Shown here: piece by piece, positions 1-9,580 of the stretch | How the letters are laid out: every line of letters starts with the position of its first letter | Numbering within the stretch: position 1 is the first letter of the stretch | Assembly (NCBI RefSeq): GCF_019320115.1 | Contig: NC_089591.1 | Span: forward strand, 20,748,502-20,812,501 | From: Miscanthus floridulus | Lineage: Eukaryota; Streptophyta; Magnoliopsida; Poales; Poaceae | Direction of reading: 5' to 3' | Length of the DNA stretch: 64,000 nt | Notes under the pieces: model-generated | Databases searched by the model: none | Told to the model about the DNA's origin: nothing | Seen by the model: the letters and a program-made list of their open reading frames with translations, nothing else | Translations under genes and position numbers: made by a program

Positions 1-564
1 GAAGGCAAGCATCAGTCCAAGTGGCATTGAAGAAATACCTCCAATAGTTACTGATGACCATGGTGTATGTACTATGTTATGTTCTGTTACACTAGACAGT
101 CATCCCTTCAGTTGTTAACATTGTTGTTCTTGTAGGATAACATAGAGGCTGAGGCACCACCACCTTTTTATTACCCAATGTAAGAAGAGATGACACATGA
201 AACAATGCTTTCACAGATGCTTTCTTAGGTTTGTGTGATTTCAATTTTACTCTACTGTTTGCATGACCAATTTTACTCTACTAATCTCAATCTGCATTTT
301 TCTTACCACCTATAGCCCACTCAATGCAGCAGCCTAAATTAGCAGTTGGGACCCTTGCTAGACTCTACCTTCATTCAGTCCAACCAGCCAACTGCAAGAC
401 CAGTAGTTATCATTGTTGCAACTAAAGTAGGCAGGGTAAGAGTGAACAAGAAGAAAGTAACTACTGCCGGCAAGAGCAAAGAAGCTGAACAAGGTGGAGG
501 GAAGAAGCGTAAGAAGACTAGAGGAGTTCAAGGGAAGAAGACCACAACTAAAAATGCTACATGA
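1..564 (+). pseudogene. C-terminal part of a DNA-transposon protein, probably Mutator-like (left-truncated)
   Basis: The last exons of a plus-strand gene enter from the left edge. A coding stretch at 1-62 is followed by an intron-like segment (about 63-135, ending ttgtag), a stretch at 136-228 holding an in-frame TAA, a second AT-rich intron-like segment (about 229-315), and a terminal stretch to the TGA at 562-564. The terminal stretch contains STFIQSNQPTARPVVIIV and then a very Lys/Arg-rich tail (NKKKVTTAGKSKE, GGGKKRKKTRG). Such Pro-then-basic tails are common at the C-terminus of grass Mutator-like transposases. This is resemblance only: no catalytic domain lies in the window. The phase between exons 1 and 2 does not join cleanly, so exon ends are tentative and the copy is probably broken. 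Confidence 0.35.
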
Positions 565-1140
565 AACTATGGACATGCCAACCTGACTTTTGTGACTAGA
601 ATAGGAAAGCGATATAGTTGCCTTTTGTTGATAACAACATGGAATAGGGTAGCAGTATAGTTGCTTTTGTGGATAGCAACATCTTTTGTAATGCATAAAC
701 ACTAGTATGCATGCCAAAGGTCTTGACATCTTGTATAGATGGATGTATGCATGTGATGCAATGCCATTGTCTTAGGCTACAAACTTCATGACTGGATGTA
801 CTACTTCATAACTAGATGTACAACTTTGGTTGCTAAGCATCACAATGCAGTTTGCATAAGTGAAATGTGTTCTTCTAAAATTGCAGTCACAAATACCACA
901 AATTGCAGTCAGATAACATACATGATCAATACCATAAAAGCATTACCAGTTCTTACATGGAAATATTACAAGTTCACACATAAACAAAAGCATTCCTACT
1001 CCCCAAACCTACTTCACATTCACCATTCACTTCTTCATTTGAACAAACACCAGCAGTAATTACACAACTACAATTATCAAGCACATATAGAGAATGCATT
1101 TCAAGAGCCCTGCAATATCATATCCTATATTGATCAAAGT
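565..1140. other. AT-rich non-coding stretch between two convergent gene fragments
   Basis: No supported gene was seen. The only reading frames are short, low-complexity and AT-rich. The stretch lies between the 3' end of the plus-strand fragment and the 3' end of the minus-strand zinc-finger fragment, so it probably holds both 3' UTRs. Confidence 0.4.
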
Positions 1141-1570
1141 TCAAAGCTCTACTTCAACAGCTGTGGCATGCTCTACTTCAACAGTTGTGGCATCACCATT
1201 TCCTAGGTCGACATTCTTCTCCAACAGGCTCTTAGTAACTTCATCAGATTGTGTCCTAGCTGCCTTTTCTTTTGATGTTCTGTCTCCAAGTGGTTGATGT
1301 ATCCTACCTCCCAAAGAAAAAATGGGCAACCAGTTCCATCCTTCTACAGATTCATCAAACAGACAAAGCACACATACTAAAAACTTGGACTCTAATACTC
1401 GGATTAGGAATGAACTCAAACTAGCAAACCTAACTTACATTATGATATGGGCAGGTGTAGAAGATCTGATCCAAGGACCATGGCTGCTTCGAACGACACT
1501 TTACTACCTTATGACGATGGCACCTCAGGCACATAATTAGTCGTGGCTCATCACCGCGCCTCCTGGTCAT
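1141..1570 (-). pseudogene. GRF-type zinc-finger protein gene, two exons, frameshifted
   Basis: Exon 1 (1570 to 1439) starts at an ATG and reads MTRRRGDEPRLIMCLRCHRH, then VVKC and FYTCPYHN. A canonical intron (minus-strand gtaag ... tgtag, 1438 to 1344, 95 bp) follows. Exon 2 opens KDGTGCPFFLWEVGYINHL. The pattern C-x2-C, FYxCP and GCPFFxW is that of the GRF zinc finger, a small nucleic-acid-binding domain with a conserved aromatic-Cys-Pro step. After INHLE the frame shifts near 1285, and the rest (SKEKAARTQSDEVTKSLLEK, ending VEVEL) continues in another frame to 1141. An in-frame TAG lies upstream of the chosen ATG, so the true start could be further 5'. It is convergent with the fragment at 1-564, like the gene pair of maize MuDR. 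The zinc-finger call is fairly firm; its function in the element is unknown. Confidence 0.5.
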
Positions 1571-2013
1571 CGCCACCAAGCTTGATTCGGTGGCCAGCTC
1601 CCCCACTGCTCGCGCCTAGAGGGCCCTCAAGGGGTGGCCATCAGGTCATACTTGCTCTCTGCAAGCACTGCCTCTATGAACGGCACCAGTCGCTGGCGTC
1701 GCCATGCTCCAACCCTTTTTTCCCTTTCATCGAGGTCCGAGAGAAAGGAAAGGAGTGCGTGGGAGAAGAGATCGTGCGGGGGCTTTTTGGCTAAAAAGCT
1801 AGCAGCTGCCGAGTGTCATGTGTGCCTCACGTGCCTCCCCTGAGTATGTGGATAGCCACATCGACTGCTTGACACTGCCTAGGCTATTTAGGACCTACTT
1901 GGACCAAATTAAGTAGATTGGGGAGCCAAGAGTGTGATTTCATAGTTTGGGGGATCTAGATGAAATTAGCCCAAAAATTTAAGGACCAGCCAAGCAATTT
2001 ACTCAATTTTAGA
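1571..2013. repeat. GC-rich 5' flank and candidate terminal inverted repeat of the Mutator-like element
   Basis: Positions 1571-1850 are GC-rich, as expected for the leader of the minus-strand zinc-finger gene. From about 1860 to 2004 the sequence turns AT-rich. Read on the minus strand from 2004 it begins GAGTAAATTGCTTGGCTGG and goes on with segments such as ATCCCCCAAACTATG, a style common in long grass MULE terminal repeats. The other end of the element lies outside the window, so the inverted-repeat partner and the expected 9-bp target duplication cannot be tested. Confidence 0.3.
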
Positions 2014-2293
2014 GGAGGGAAATGGGAATAACCTATTGGTTTGTCTGAGAATTGTTCGATACCGATCCTCCCCTTGCCTTGCTTCCTTTGTACTCCTCCA
2101 GCAAGTCTGCACTGAGCCTTGGGCCCTAGGCCCTAGGCCTAGGCTCATGCGATGGCCCAGCCATAGTCGAGCCTAGACAGTCCATGCACCTAGGAAGCAC
2201 GACGACTACATTGACCATGTTCGCTGGTTGGTTTCTAGGCTGATAAGCCTGGCTGGTGCTAGTTTGATATGAGAGGAAAACACTAGTGGCTGG
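2014..2293. repeat. Unassigned flank ending in a MITE-like fragment
   Basis: Positions 2014-2215 show nothing recognisable apart from a CCTAGGCCC-rich patch near 2125-2145. From about 2216 the text contains ggctgataagcctggctgg and then gatatgagaggaaaacact. This resembles a very common grass miniature transposon built from ggctgataagcc and gagagaaaaacact. It is cut at 2293 by the insertion of S1. Its other half is not found after the right LTR of S1. Confidence 0.35.
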
Positions 2294-3759
2294 TGAAAGG
2301 ATCAAGATGCCCAAGAGGGGGGGGGTGAATTGGGCTAATTCTAAAATTCTTTGCAATAATTAAACCCTACGGTTAGCCCAATTAACCCCTTGTGCCTAGA
2401 AAGTGTTTTTATTGATCTACCACACAAAAGTTTAGCAACCTATGTTCCAATCCTACTCTATCATGGTAATTCTATGAATGTAAAAGACAAGAATTGAATA
2501 GCTCAAAGTAAATGCTCAAAGTAAAGAGAGAATGAGGAACGTAGTGATGTTTTGCTGAGATATTGGAGAGTTGCCACTCCCCACTAGTCCTCATTGGAGA
2601 ACCCATGGAAGGGTGTAGCTCCCCCTTGATCTGCGCAAGGATCAAGTGCTCTCTACGGGTTGATTCTTCGACACTCCGTCGTGGTGAATCACCCACAACC
2701 GCTCACAACTTGAGTTGGTCATCTACAAGCTCCGCCGGATGATCACCAAACTCCCAATCACCACCAAGCTGTCTAGGTGATGGCGATCACTAAGAGTAAC
2801 AAGCATGAACTCTCACTTGACCATGACAAGCCTAATGAGAAGGATGGATGCACACTTTGCTACTCTTGCTTTCACTAATGAGGACTCTCCTTGGGATTCT
2901 CAAATCTCAATCACCTCACTAGGACCTTGCCCTTCTTGGCACTCTCAAAGGTGTTTCTTAGCTGTTGGAATGAGCAAAAGTACCCCACACATGAATGGAG
3001 GAAGTATTTATACACATGGCTGAAAAATGAACTGTTATGTGCCTCTGCGGGGTTACCGGACGCTCCGGTCATGTTGACCGGACACTCCGATCAGTTCTCC
3101 CTGAACTCTAGTGTTTAAGTTATGACTGGACGCTACTGACCAAATGTGTCCAATCATGATTTCCCTCTCTGCAACCTTACTGGAGTCGACCGGACGCTAG
3201 GACCCAGTGTCCGGTCACTCACCTCTCAGCGTCCGGTCATACCAGATGAAATAACCTTGATCAAATGAACTGACCAAACTCTAGACCAGCATCCGGTCAC
3301 TCCGAAACCAGCGTCCGGTCAGCATTTGACCCTCCATTCACTTCCATCTCTCATCACACGTGAATGAAGTTTGCTCCAATGGGTGTAAGGACTTTTTAGG
3401 AGCTACCTAGTGCTAGATTTAGCAAGTGTGCACCACACCTAACTCACTAGACTCACTTAGGTCAAGCTACCCATCCATACCCCCCTTAATAGTACGGCCA
3501 AAGGAAAAACAAAGTCCTAAACTATTCTAAGTGTCTCCTCAACACCAAATGACACTTAGAACTAGTCCATCCTTAACCTTGACATCCATCCTTTGAAAAC
3601 CGAAATGATTTCCATCGTAGGGGCATGACCACCATGATAGCCCAATCAATCTCCATTACCATAACCTAACTTAATTGCCTCTGCAAAACATACGTTAGTC
3701 ACGGTAATCATGTATTGTCATTAATCACCGAAACCCAACTAGGGGCCTAGATGCTTTCA
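2294..3759 (-). repeat. 3' LTR of S1
   Basis: 1466 bp, from TGAAAGGATCAAGATGCCC to CTAGATGCTTTCA. The ends TGAAAG...CTTTCA form the 6-bp terminal inverted repeat and the TG...CA rule holds. Homologous copies are at 16275-17781, 27835-29240 and 33878-40367 (interrupted). Transcription reads right to left. A conserved CTTGATCC...GGATCAAG inverted repeat lies near 2624-2645, downstream of the promoter. Confidence 0.9.
3005..3330 (-). promoter_or_regulatory. LTR promoter: palindromic GACCGGACGC cluster upstream of a TATA box (S1 3' LTR)
   Basis: On the minus strand TATAAATA (3012 to 3005) is a good plant TATA box. About 45 bp upstream begins a run of the decamer GACCGGACGC and its complement GCGTCCGGTC in both orientations (for example near 3055, 3189, 3230 and 3311). 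Several are arranged as hairpins, such as 3188-3217. Other copies differ by C-to-T or G-to-A changes at CpG or CHG positions. Palindromic cis-elements are known from maize Sirevirus LTRs; use of this exact motif is inferred. Confidence 0.6.
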
Positions 3760-4263
3760 ATCTTCCCCTTTTTGGTGATTGATGACAATACCACCTCGAG
3801 TATGTGAAAGAGATGAGGTTTTTAACATGCTTGGTTCATATAAGCTTTTGCCAATAAGAACAAAAGAGTTGGGCAAGCTTATATGACCCAAGCCAACATG
3901 ATGTACTCAATAGATATGAAATAAGCATGAGTACAAGAAATAAAGCTCATTTGCATCGGAGTAAAATGGGGAAGCAAAGCGAATGAGCATAACACAAGTG
4001 ATATGACATATAAATAATTCAAAGTAGAGAGCACACATGTCACATATCACATAAATATCATGATCACATTAATATCATGATTACGATCACACTTAAGTAG
4101 TTCAATGCATAATAGTAAACTTGAATGCATAATGTATCACACATAAAACTCCAATTGTAATAGTTAACCTATAAGCTAATAGATAGAATCCCCCTAAATG
4201 TATCGCTCCCCCTAAGGCTAACATACTCGATCCCTCTCCCCCTTTGGCATTAAACACCAAAAC
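3760..4263 (-). other. Polypurine tract and 3' non-coding region of S1
   Basis: Next to the LTR the minus strand reads AAAAAGGGGAAGAT (3773 to 3760), the plus-strand primer site for reverse transcription. The neighbouring TGGTGATTGATGACAATACC block is typical for this position in Sireviruses. The rest is AT-rich and non-coding and is shared with 17782-18258 and 40368-40844. Confidence 0.7.
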
Positions 4264-6707
4264 CTAAGGGTCGATCGGTGGGGCTGCAGTAGATGAGTCG
4301 GGCACTAAGGTACGAGGAGCGAGCTAGAACTATGCGCCATCATCATCTAATCCTGAGCTCTGAGCAGTCTGACCCTCTATAGCTGAAAGTGATGTTGAAG
4401 CAGTCTGGGTCAGATTTATAACTGGCACTGCCTCCTCTGATGATGTAACTAACGAAGGGAGCATCTCTATAGTCTCAATAATAGGTTCAACTATGGAAGG
4501 ACCTGGGACATGTAGCTCTAGAAGAGTAGGCTGCCCTATCAACTCACTGAATAAAGCACCAAGGCTCTTGGAAACTAGGGTGAGCACTGATGAACTCTGA
4601 GGAAGAGTAAAGCCTATATGAAGATGTGTGAACTGCGGGGCTGGCACTAGCAAGGCAAACCACTAGGACACCTACTCTGTTGGAGAAGGAAACTGTGCTG
4701 GTGGCTATCCCTGACTCTAAAGCCCACTAGGCTGTAAAGCTGGAGTCACAGAAGTGGTGGTAGGCTAGCCAATCTAGGGTGAAGGCTGTGGCGATGGAGT
4801 CCCAATAGTTGTCACTACATGCTGCATAAACCCAAGTAGCTGCTGCTGCATGAGAAGCTACTGCTGATGCATGGCCTACTGCTGCTGCTGTATAGCCTAC
4901 TGCTGCTGCTGGATCACCTGCTACTATCGCTAGAACTCATCTTGCTGAGTCTAAAATTATGCGAAAGTAGCAGCGGTCTCCTGAGCCTAGCGGGCCTGAT
5001 CCTGCCTCATCCGCTCAAGTATAGCAAGTAGAGCGAGATCTGTCTATGGTGCAGGTGGAGCTAAACTAGAGCTACCGGTCTCATGGTCATGTCATCGAGG
5101 AGGCATCTGAGGGATAGGCTGGTAGTCATCATCTGAGCTATCACTAGGGTCGCTCACGACCATCCCCTCTTACTGAGCATCTAACTGCTCCTCCTTAGTA
5201 GCTGCTATGCCCCTGATGGTCTCATCCTGCTAGGCTACAGTCTCTGGCACCTCTAGATGATGGCACGGCTAGCTAGGTGTCCTCACTACACTATGGCGGA
5301 TCATCTGAGTCATGTTGTATGCAGGGAACTCTATAGTAGCACCACTATACTCTGCTAGCATCTTAGGTGGCCTCATAGTAACTGCCCTATGGATTAGAAT
5401 GTAATCTAGTGAGCATATGGCAACTGCCTGTGACCCCTGAACCCCTCTATAATAGTATCCTCCATCTCTGAAAGAAGGAGATCCCAAATGTCAAACATAG
5501 TCTATTGCATCAGAGAGTTCAATAGCTATAGCTATATGCGAGTCAAGCCCTCACGATACCCCATCCTCGGAAGCAGTGTTCTCCTCATAATAGCATCAAG
5601 CACTCTAGCAGTAGGAGTGAGATCACTGGGTGTCCTGCTCGACCCCTCGCCGAAAGGCTCTGAGAAGCAATGGCAGACTAGATCTGTAGGGGACATAAGA
5701 CCACCATGAGGGCATCTAGGAGGCATTGTCTATCCATACCAAACCTCATGTAGCTGGATGAGCTGCTCCTGAAGTCTAAGTATCTCTCTGACTCTAGAGC
5801 TCATCAGCCTATAATCTCTGCCTCTGAATGCAAAGTGAATGAATATATGTAGTGGGTCAATCCAAAGTGTAGCATAGAACTCATGGACCCAAGATGGAAC
5901 ATATAAGCCTGTTCATCCAAGTAAATCTGTCAGCCCTGGTAGGTAAGATAGGTAAGGATGAATATGCTCTCTAGCTGTTGCTATAATGGACTCAATGTTG
6001 CACACCCTCTGAGATCTAAATACTACTCCACTGTTAAGATATGCATTATAAAAATCTTCCTACAGCGGTGTGTAGAAGCCCTCTGAAGCTCAGTCATCCC
6101 TCCTCGGCGGAAACCACCGCTCAAAGTCCACAAATTTGAGCTGTTGCACCTGCTTGGCCGTGGTGGCCCTCAAATCTAGATGAGTCACTAGAGGCGGACC
6201 CTATGGTCTAGGAGGTGGATGAGAACCCCTCCGTTGTGTCTCTAGCCTCAGTGTGACTAGAGCACGGGTATGACCAGAGCGGCAAAGCTATGGCTAAGGT
6301 GCCTGCTCTATCTCCTCGACCTGCTCTCCCTCCTAAGTCTGCTCTACTGGCTATGGCTACTGCTGTGACTCCCCCTGAGGCTGACTCTCATCAATAGCCA
6401 CATGCCGTCCTCCAACTATGACAGTCCTAGCTGGACCACCATGATAGCGCTCAACCTACTCAAGTGCAGCCCTCGTAGTTGGAGAAAGCTGATCTACAAT
6501 AACAACATGACTCTGAGTAAATCCTCTCTTTGCATTCTCTGCAGCCTCTGCAACTGTGTCTGCTCTCATTGTATCTGCATCAGGGTACTTGCGCTTCCTC
6601 GTTGCTAGCTTCTTCGTCGCCTTGCCTTTTGTATCTGTAGGCAAACGAGGTGGGGGCCTTGGATCCTCATCACTAGGATCTCCTTTGACATTCTTGACAT
6701 GAGCCAT
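4264..6707 (-). pseudogene. Sirevirus third ORF in the env-like position (S1 copy, many stops)
   Basis: The frame starts MAHVKNVKGDPSDEDPRPPP (ATG at 6707), continues through a Lys/Arg-rich stretch (TKGKATKKLATRKRKYPDAD) and ends at a TAG at 4264-4266, giving about 810 codons. The middle carries the well-conserved MLAEYSGATIEFPAYNMTQM and HRAVTMRPPK. The C-terminal third holds a CAG-rich Gln tract (about 4845-4945) and Pro-rich text. It lies between pol and the 3' LTR, where Sireviruses such as SIRE1 carry an env-like gene. I see no signal peptide or transmembrane segment, so 'env-like' is positional; it may instead belong to the loosely defined 'putative plant transposon protein' group. It is interrupted by many TAG codons, many of them CAG in the S2 copy or in the Gln tract. 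Confidence 0.6.
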
Positions 6708-6836
6708 CTGATGGAGCTAAAAAGAACAACTGTCGCTGACAAAGATCAACTGCCAACTATCACTTCTGAGGCTTGGCCTCGATCCGTACTCATGAGCTTG
6801 GCCCCGAGTTGACTGACAACTGCCAAAGTGACCCTA
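6708..6836 (-). other. Leader immediately upstream of the S1 env-like frame
   Basis: Short 5' leader shared with 20708-20830 of S2. It contains a repeated aactgccaact/gttgactgacaactgcca phrase. It is cut at 6836 by the solo LTR, whose 5-bp duplication is CCCTA (6832-6836 and 9248-9252). Confidence 0.5.
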
Positions 6837-9247
6837 TGAAAGGTCCTTGTTTGGTTTTGGTAATTGAGTGACAACCTAGGTGGACTAATTGTGTTTATGT
6901 GAGATACATAGGTGATTAGTCCACAGGTACATGTATGTGAGCAACATATGCCATGAAGGTGAAAATGGCTTAGAGATGTTGCAAAGCTCACACATGTGAT
7001 GATGAAGGAGCTTATTGCACATGAGACATGGCATTGAGTCATGTGATCAAGGTGGAGAAGATCAAGACAAGACTTGGCTTGATGGACCGGTTGCAAGCGT
7101 GAAGGGCAAGTCAAAGGCTTTGGAGTGATGGACCGCGTGGCGGTGAAGCTTGAGCAAGACTTGGTGCCGATGGACGATGGCAACGGTGAAGAGCAAGTAA
7201 AGTCAAGATCGATGAACCAATATGATCACGTGATGATATGAAGTGGATCATATCATTGTTGATTGTGTTGGTGCATGTGTTGCATCGACGTTGTTGGAGA
7301 TGGAATGGAATGCGCAAGGCAAAGGTATAACCTAGGGCATTTCATTTCACCGGTCATAGGTGTGTAGAGAAGTTTATGACCAGGTTTAGGATAGATGGCC
7401 GTACTATCAAGAGGGGCAAACTTGTTTGCATATCGGTCATCTAGTGCCACTCGAGTGATCTAACTTTGCATCGTCGCTAGGATCGAGTGGCGTGGCAAGT
7501 TGAGTGGCTAACATCCTTTGGGAAATGATTGTGAAAATGCTAACACACGTACACATGGTGGTGTACACTTGGTGGTGTTGGCACATTTACAAAGGAGGTG
7601 GTGTTTGCAGGGATGAGATGGGTTTGGGTCCCTCTCTCCCTCCTGCCGAGCTTGCTCAGCGGGATTCAGCGCTTTTGGGAAAATGGAATGCCTATTTTCT
7701 ATTGCGCCGGATGCAAGTTCTTGTGGTTGGCACATTGGAGCAAGGAAGAAGAAGTTAGTAGTGAAAACGAGTTGATCGTGAAGACGCTGGCATCGGTCAA
7801 CTGACCAGACGCTGGGTCTGAAAGCACCGGACGCTGGCAGGCTACGTCCGGTCAGGCTGACGTACGGTGACGCAGAAGCTGGAGTGTGACCGGATGCTGG
7901 GCTGCGTCCGATCAAGTGTGACCGGACGCGTCCGATTGAGGTCGGTACCTTACTAGAAACGACCGGACGCTGGGGGTTTAGTGTCCGGTCAGTTGAAAGC
8001 TGCTGCGTCCAGTCAGGTCAAGTGACCATTGGAATCGGGACACGTGGCCATCTGCGGGCGACTGGACACTGAGGTCCAGCGTCCGGTCAACACGACCGGA
8101 GCATCCGGTCGGCCTAACTTTTGCCCAGTGATGGGGTAATGGCTAGTTTAGCCCTTGGGGCTATCAATAGAAGTGGCCTTCGGCCATGGCTGGTGAGGAG
8201 CACCTTGGGGGACTTTGTGTCCATGCTTGAGAGTGCTTAGGAGCCCTCCATCACACATATACTTGATAGTGATCATTCAATTGTGTGAGTGAGCGATTCT
8301 AGTGCGATTGCATCGTGAGGTTCCATCGAGTGGCACTAGGTGATCGAGTTGCAAGCCGGTGGTGCTTGTTACTCTTGGAGGTTGCCACCTCCTAGATGGC
8401 TTGGTGGTGGTCTCCGTCGAAGCGCGCAAGAAGCTTGTGCGGCGCTCCGGAGAAGTGCTTGTGAGGGGCATTGTGCTCGCCCCGTGGGAGCCGCAAAGAG
8501 CAACTCTAGTAAAGCATGTCATTGAGCTACCCTCACTCAAGGGGTAGGTTCTTGTGGCGCCTGACGTGCGGGCTTAGCGGGTGATGCTAATTAGCCGCCG
8601 AACCACCAAGTGAGCGGTCGACACAATGGGGACTAGCGTGTTGGCAAACACGTGAACCTTGGGAGAAAAATCATCGTGTCAACCTTGTTCTTCCCGTTGG
8701 TTTGCATCCCCATTACACAAGCTTGCAATTACTTTTATACATATTAAGCTTGTGTAGTTGCTCTTGTAATTAGATAGTTTGTGTAGCTTGCTAATTACCT
8801 TCTTGCTTGTGTAGCATAGAAGTAGCTCCCTTGCGTGGCTAATTTGGTCTTAGTAACCTTGTTAGTCACATTGCTTAGTTTGTGTAGCTAAGTATTTGCG
8901 CTCTCTAATTAGGCATTGGTTGCCTTGTTATTGAGCATTGCTAGTGAGCTTTGTTAGCTTTGTGCTTTTGCTTACTAGCATGTGTAGGAGCTCTCTTGTT
9001 GCTTAAAATACTAGTGGCATAGGTTTGTGTAACCTTGCTCCTAGAATTGTTTAGGAGAGCTCTAACTAGCCCGGCACCTTTGTTGCATAATTGTTATCTT
9101 TGCAAGGTGCTAGTGAACATATATAGTGGGGTATAGTCTTGGCTAGACTGATAGTTTTAATTCCGCATTTGTATCGGTTAGCCAACGCGATTAATTTTAG
9201 AAAAGACTATTCACCCCCCCCCTCTAGTCCGCCATCTCGACCCTTCA
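6837..9247 (+). mobile_element. Solo LTR of a second Sirevirus family, with perfect target duplication
   Basis: 2411 bp from TGAAAGGTCCTTGTTTGG to CCATCTCGACCCTTCA, flanked on both sides by CCCTA. There is no internal region, so two LTRs have recombined to leave one. Plus orientation. A cluster of GACCGGACGC-type motifs (about 7800-8110) lies upstream of a decayed TATA region (about 8160), the same layout as the S1/S2 LTRs although the rest is unrelated. The segment about 8700-9100 is an irregular repeat built on 'ttgtgtagcta' and 'cttgttag'. A truncated, inverted relative is at 40845-42424. Reading frames inside it are not conserved between the two copies. Confidence 0.85.
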
Positions 9248-9252
9248 CCCTA

Positions 9253-9580
9253 GAAACACCGACTCGCTGCACGTTAGAATAGATCGGATATATGAATAAT
9301 TACAATATTTCTAGAGATACAAAACCCTAAGAAAGCAAGCAATAGATACGAAATTGGAAATGAGGGCTTCCTACCTAATGAACAGGCGAACTAAAGAACA
9401 AGGAATGAATCAGGGAACCACCGGGTCGACACTGTGAAGCTAGGATTAGGGTTGCGCTGGTCGGTGTGGATCGGCTATGGAGATCCAATGTGGGCACTAG
9501 AGATGCTCGTGAAGGCAGCAGGGACTCCGGTGAGGCTCTGGTGGCGGCGTTGGCGATGCTGGCGGCGCTAGGGCGGCTAT
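9253..9580 (-). other. S1 internal spacer, upstream of the env-like frame
   Basis: Continuation of the S1 leader after the solo LTR, homologous to 20831-21200 of S2 (shared aaaccctaagaaagcaagcaa and cgaaattggaaa). It becomes GC-rich at its right end, where the next solo LTR is inserted at gggcggctat. Confidence 0.55.
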
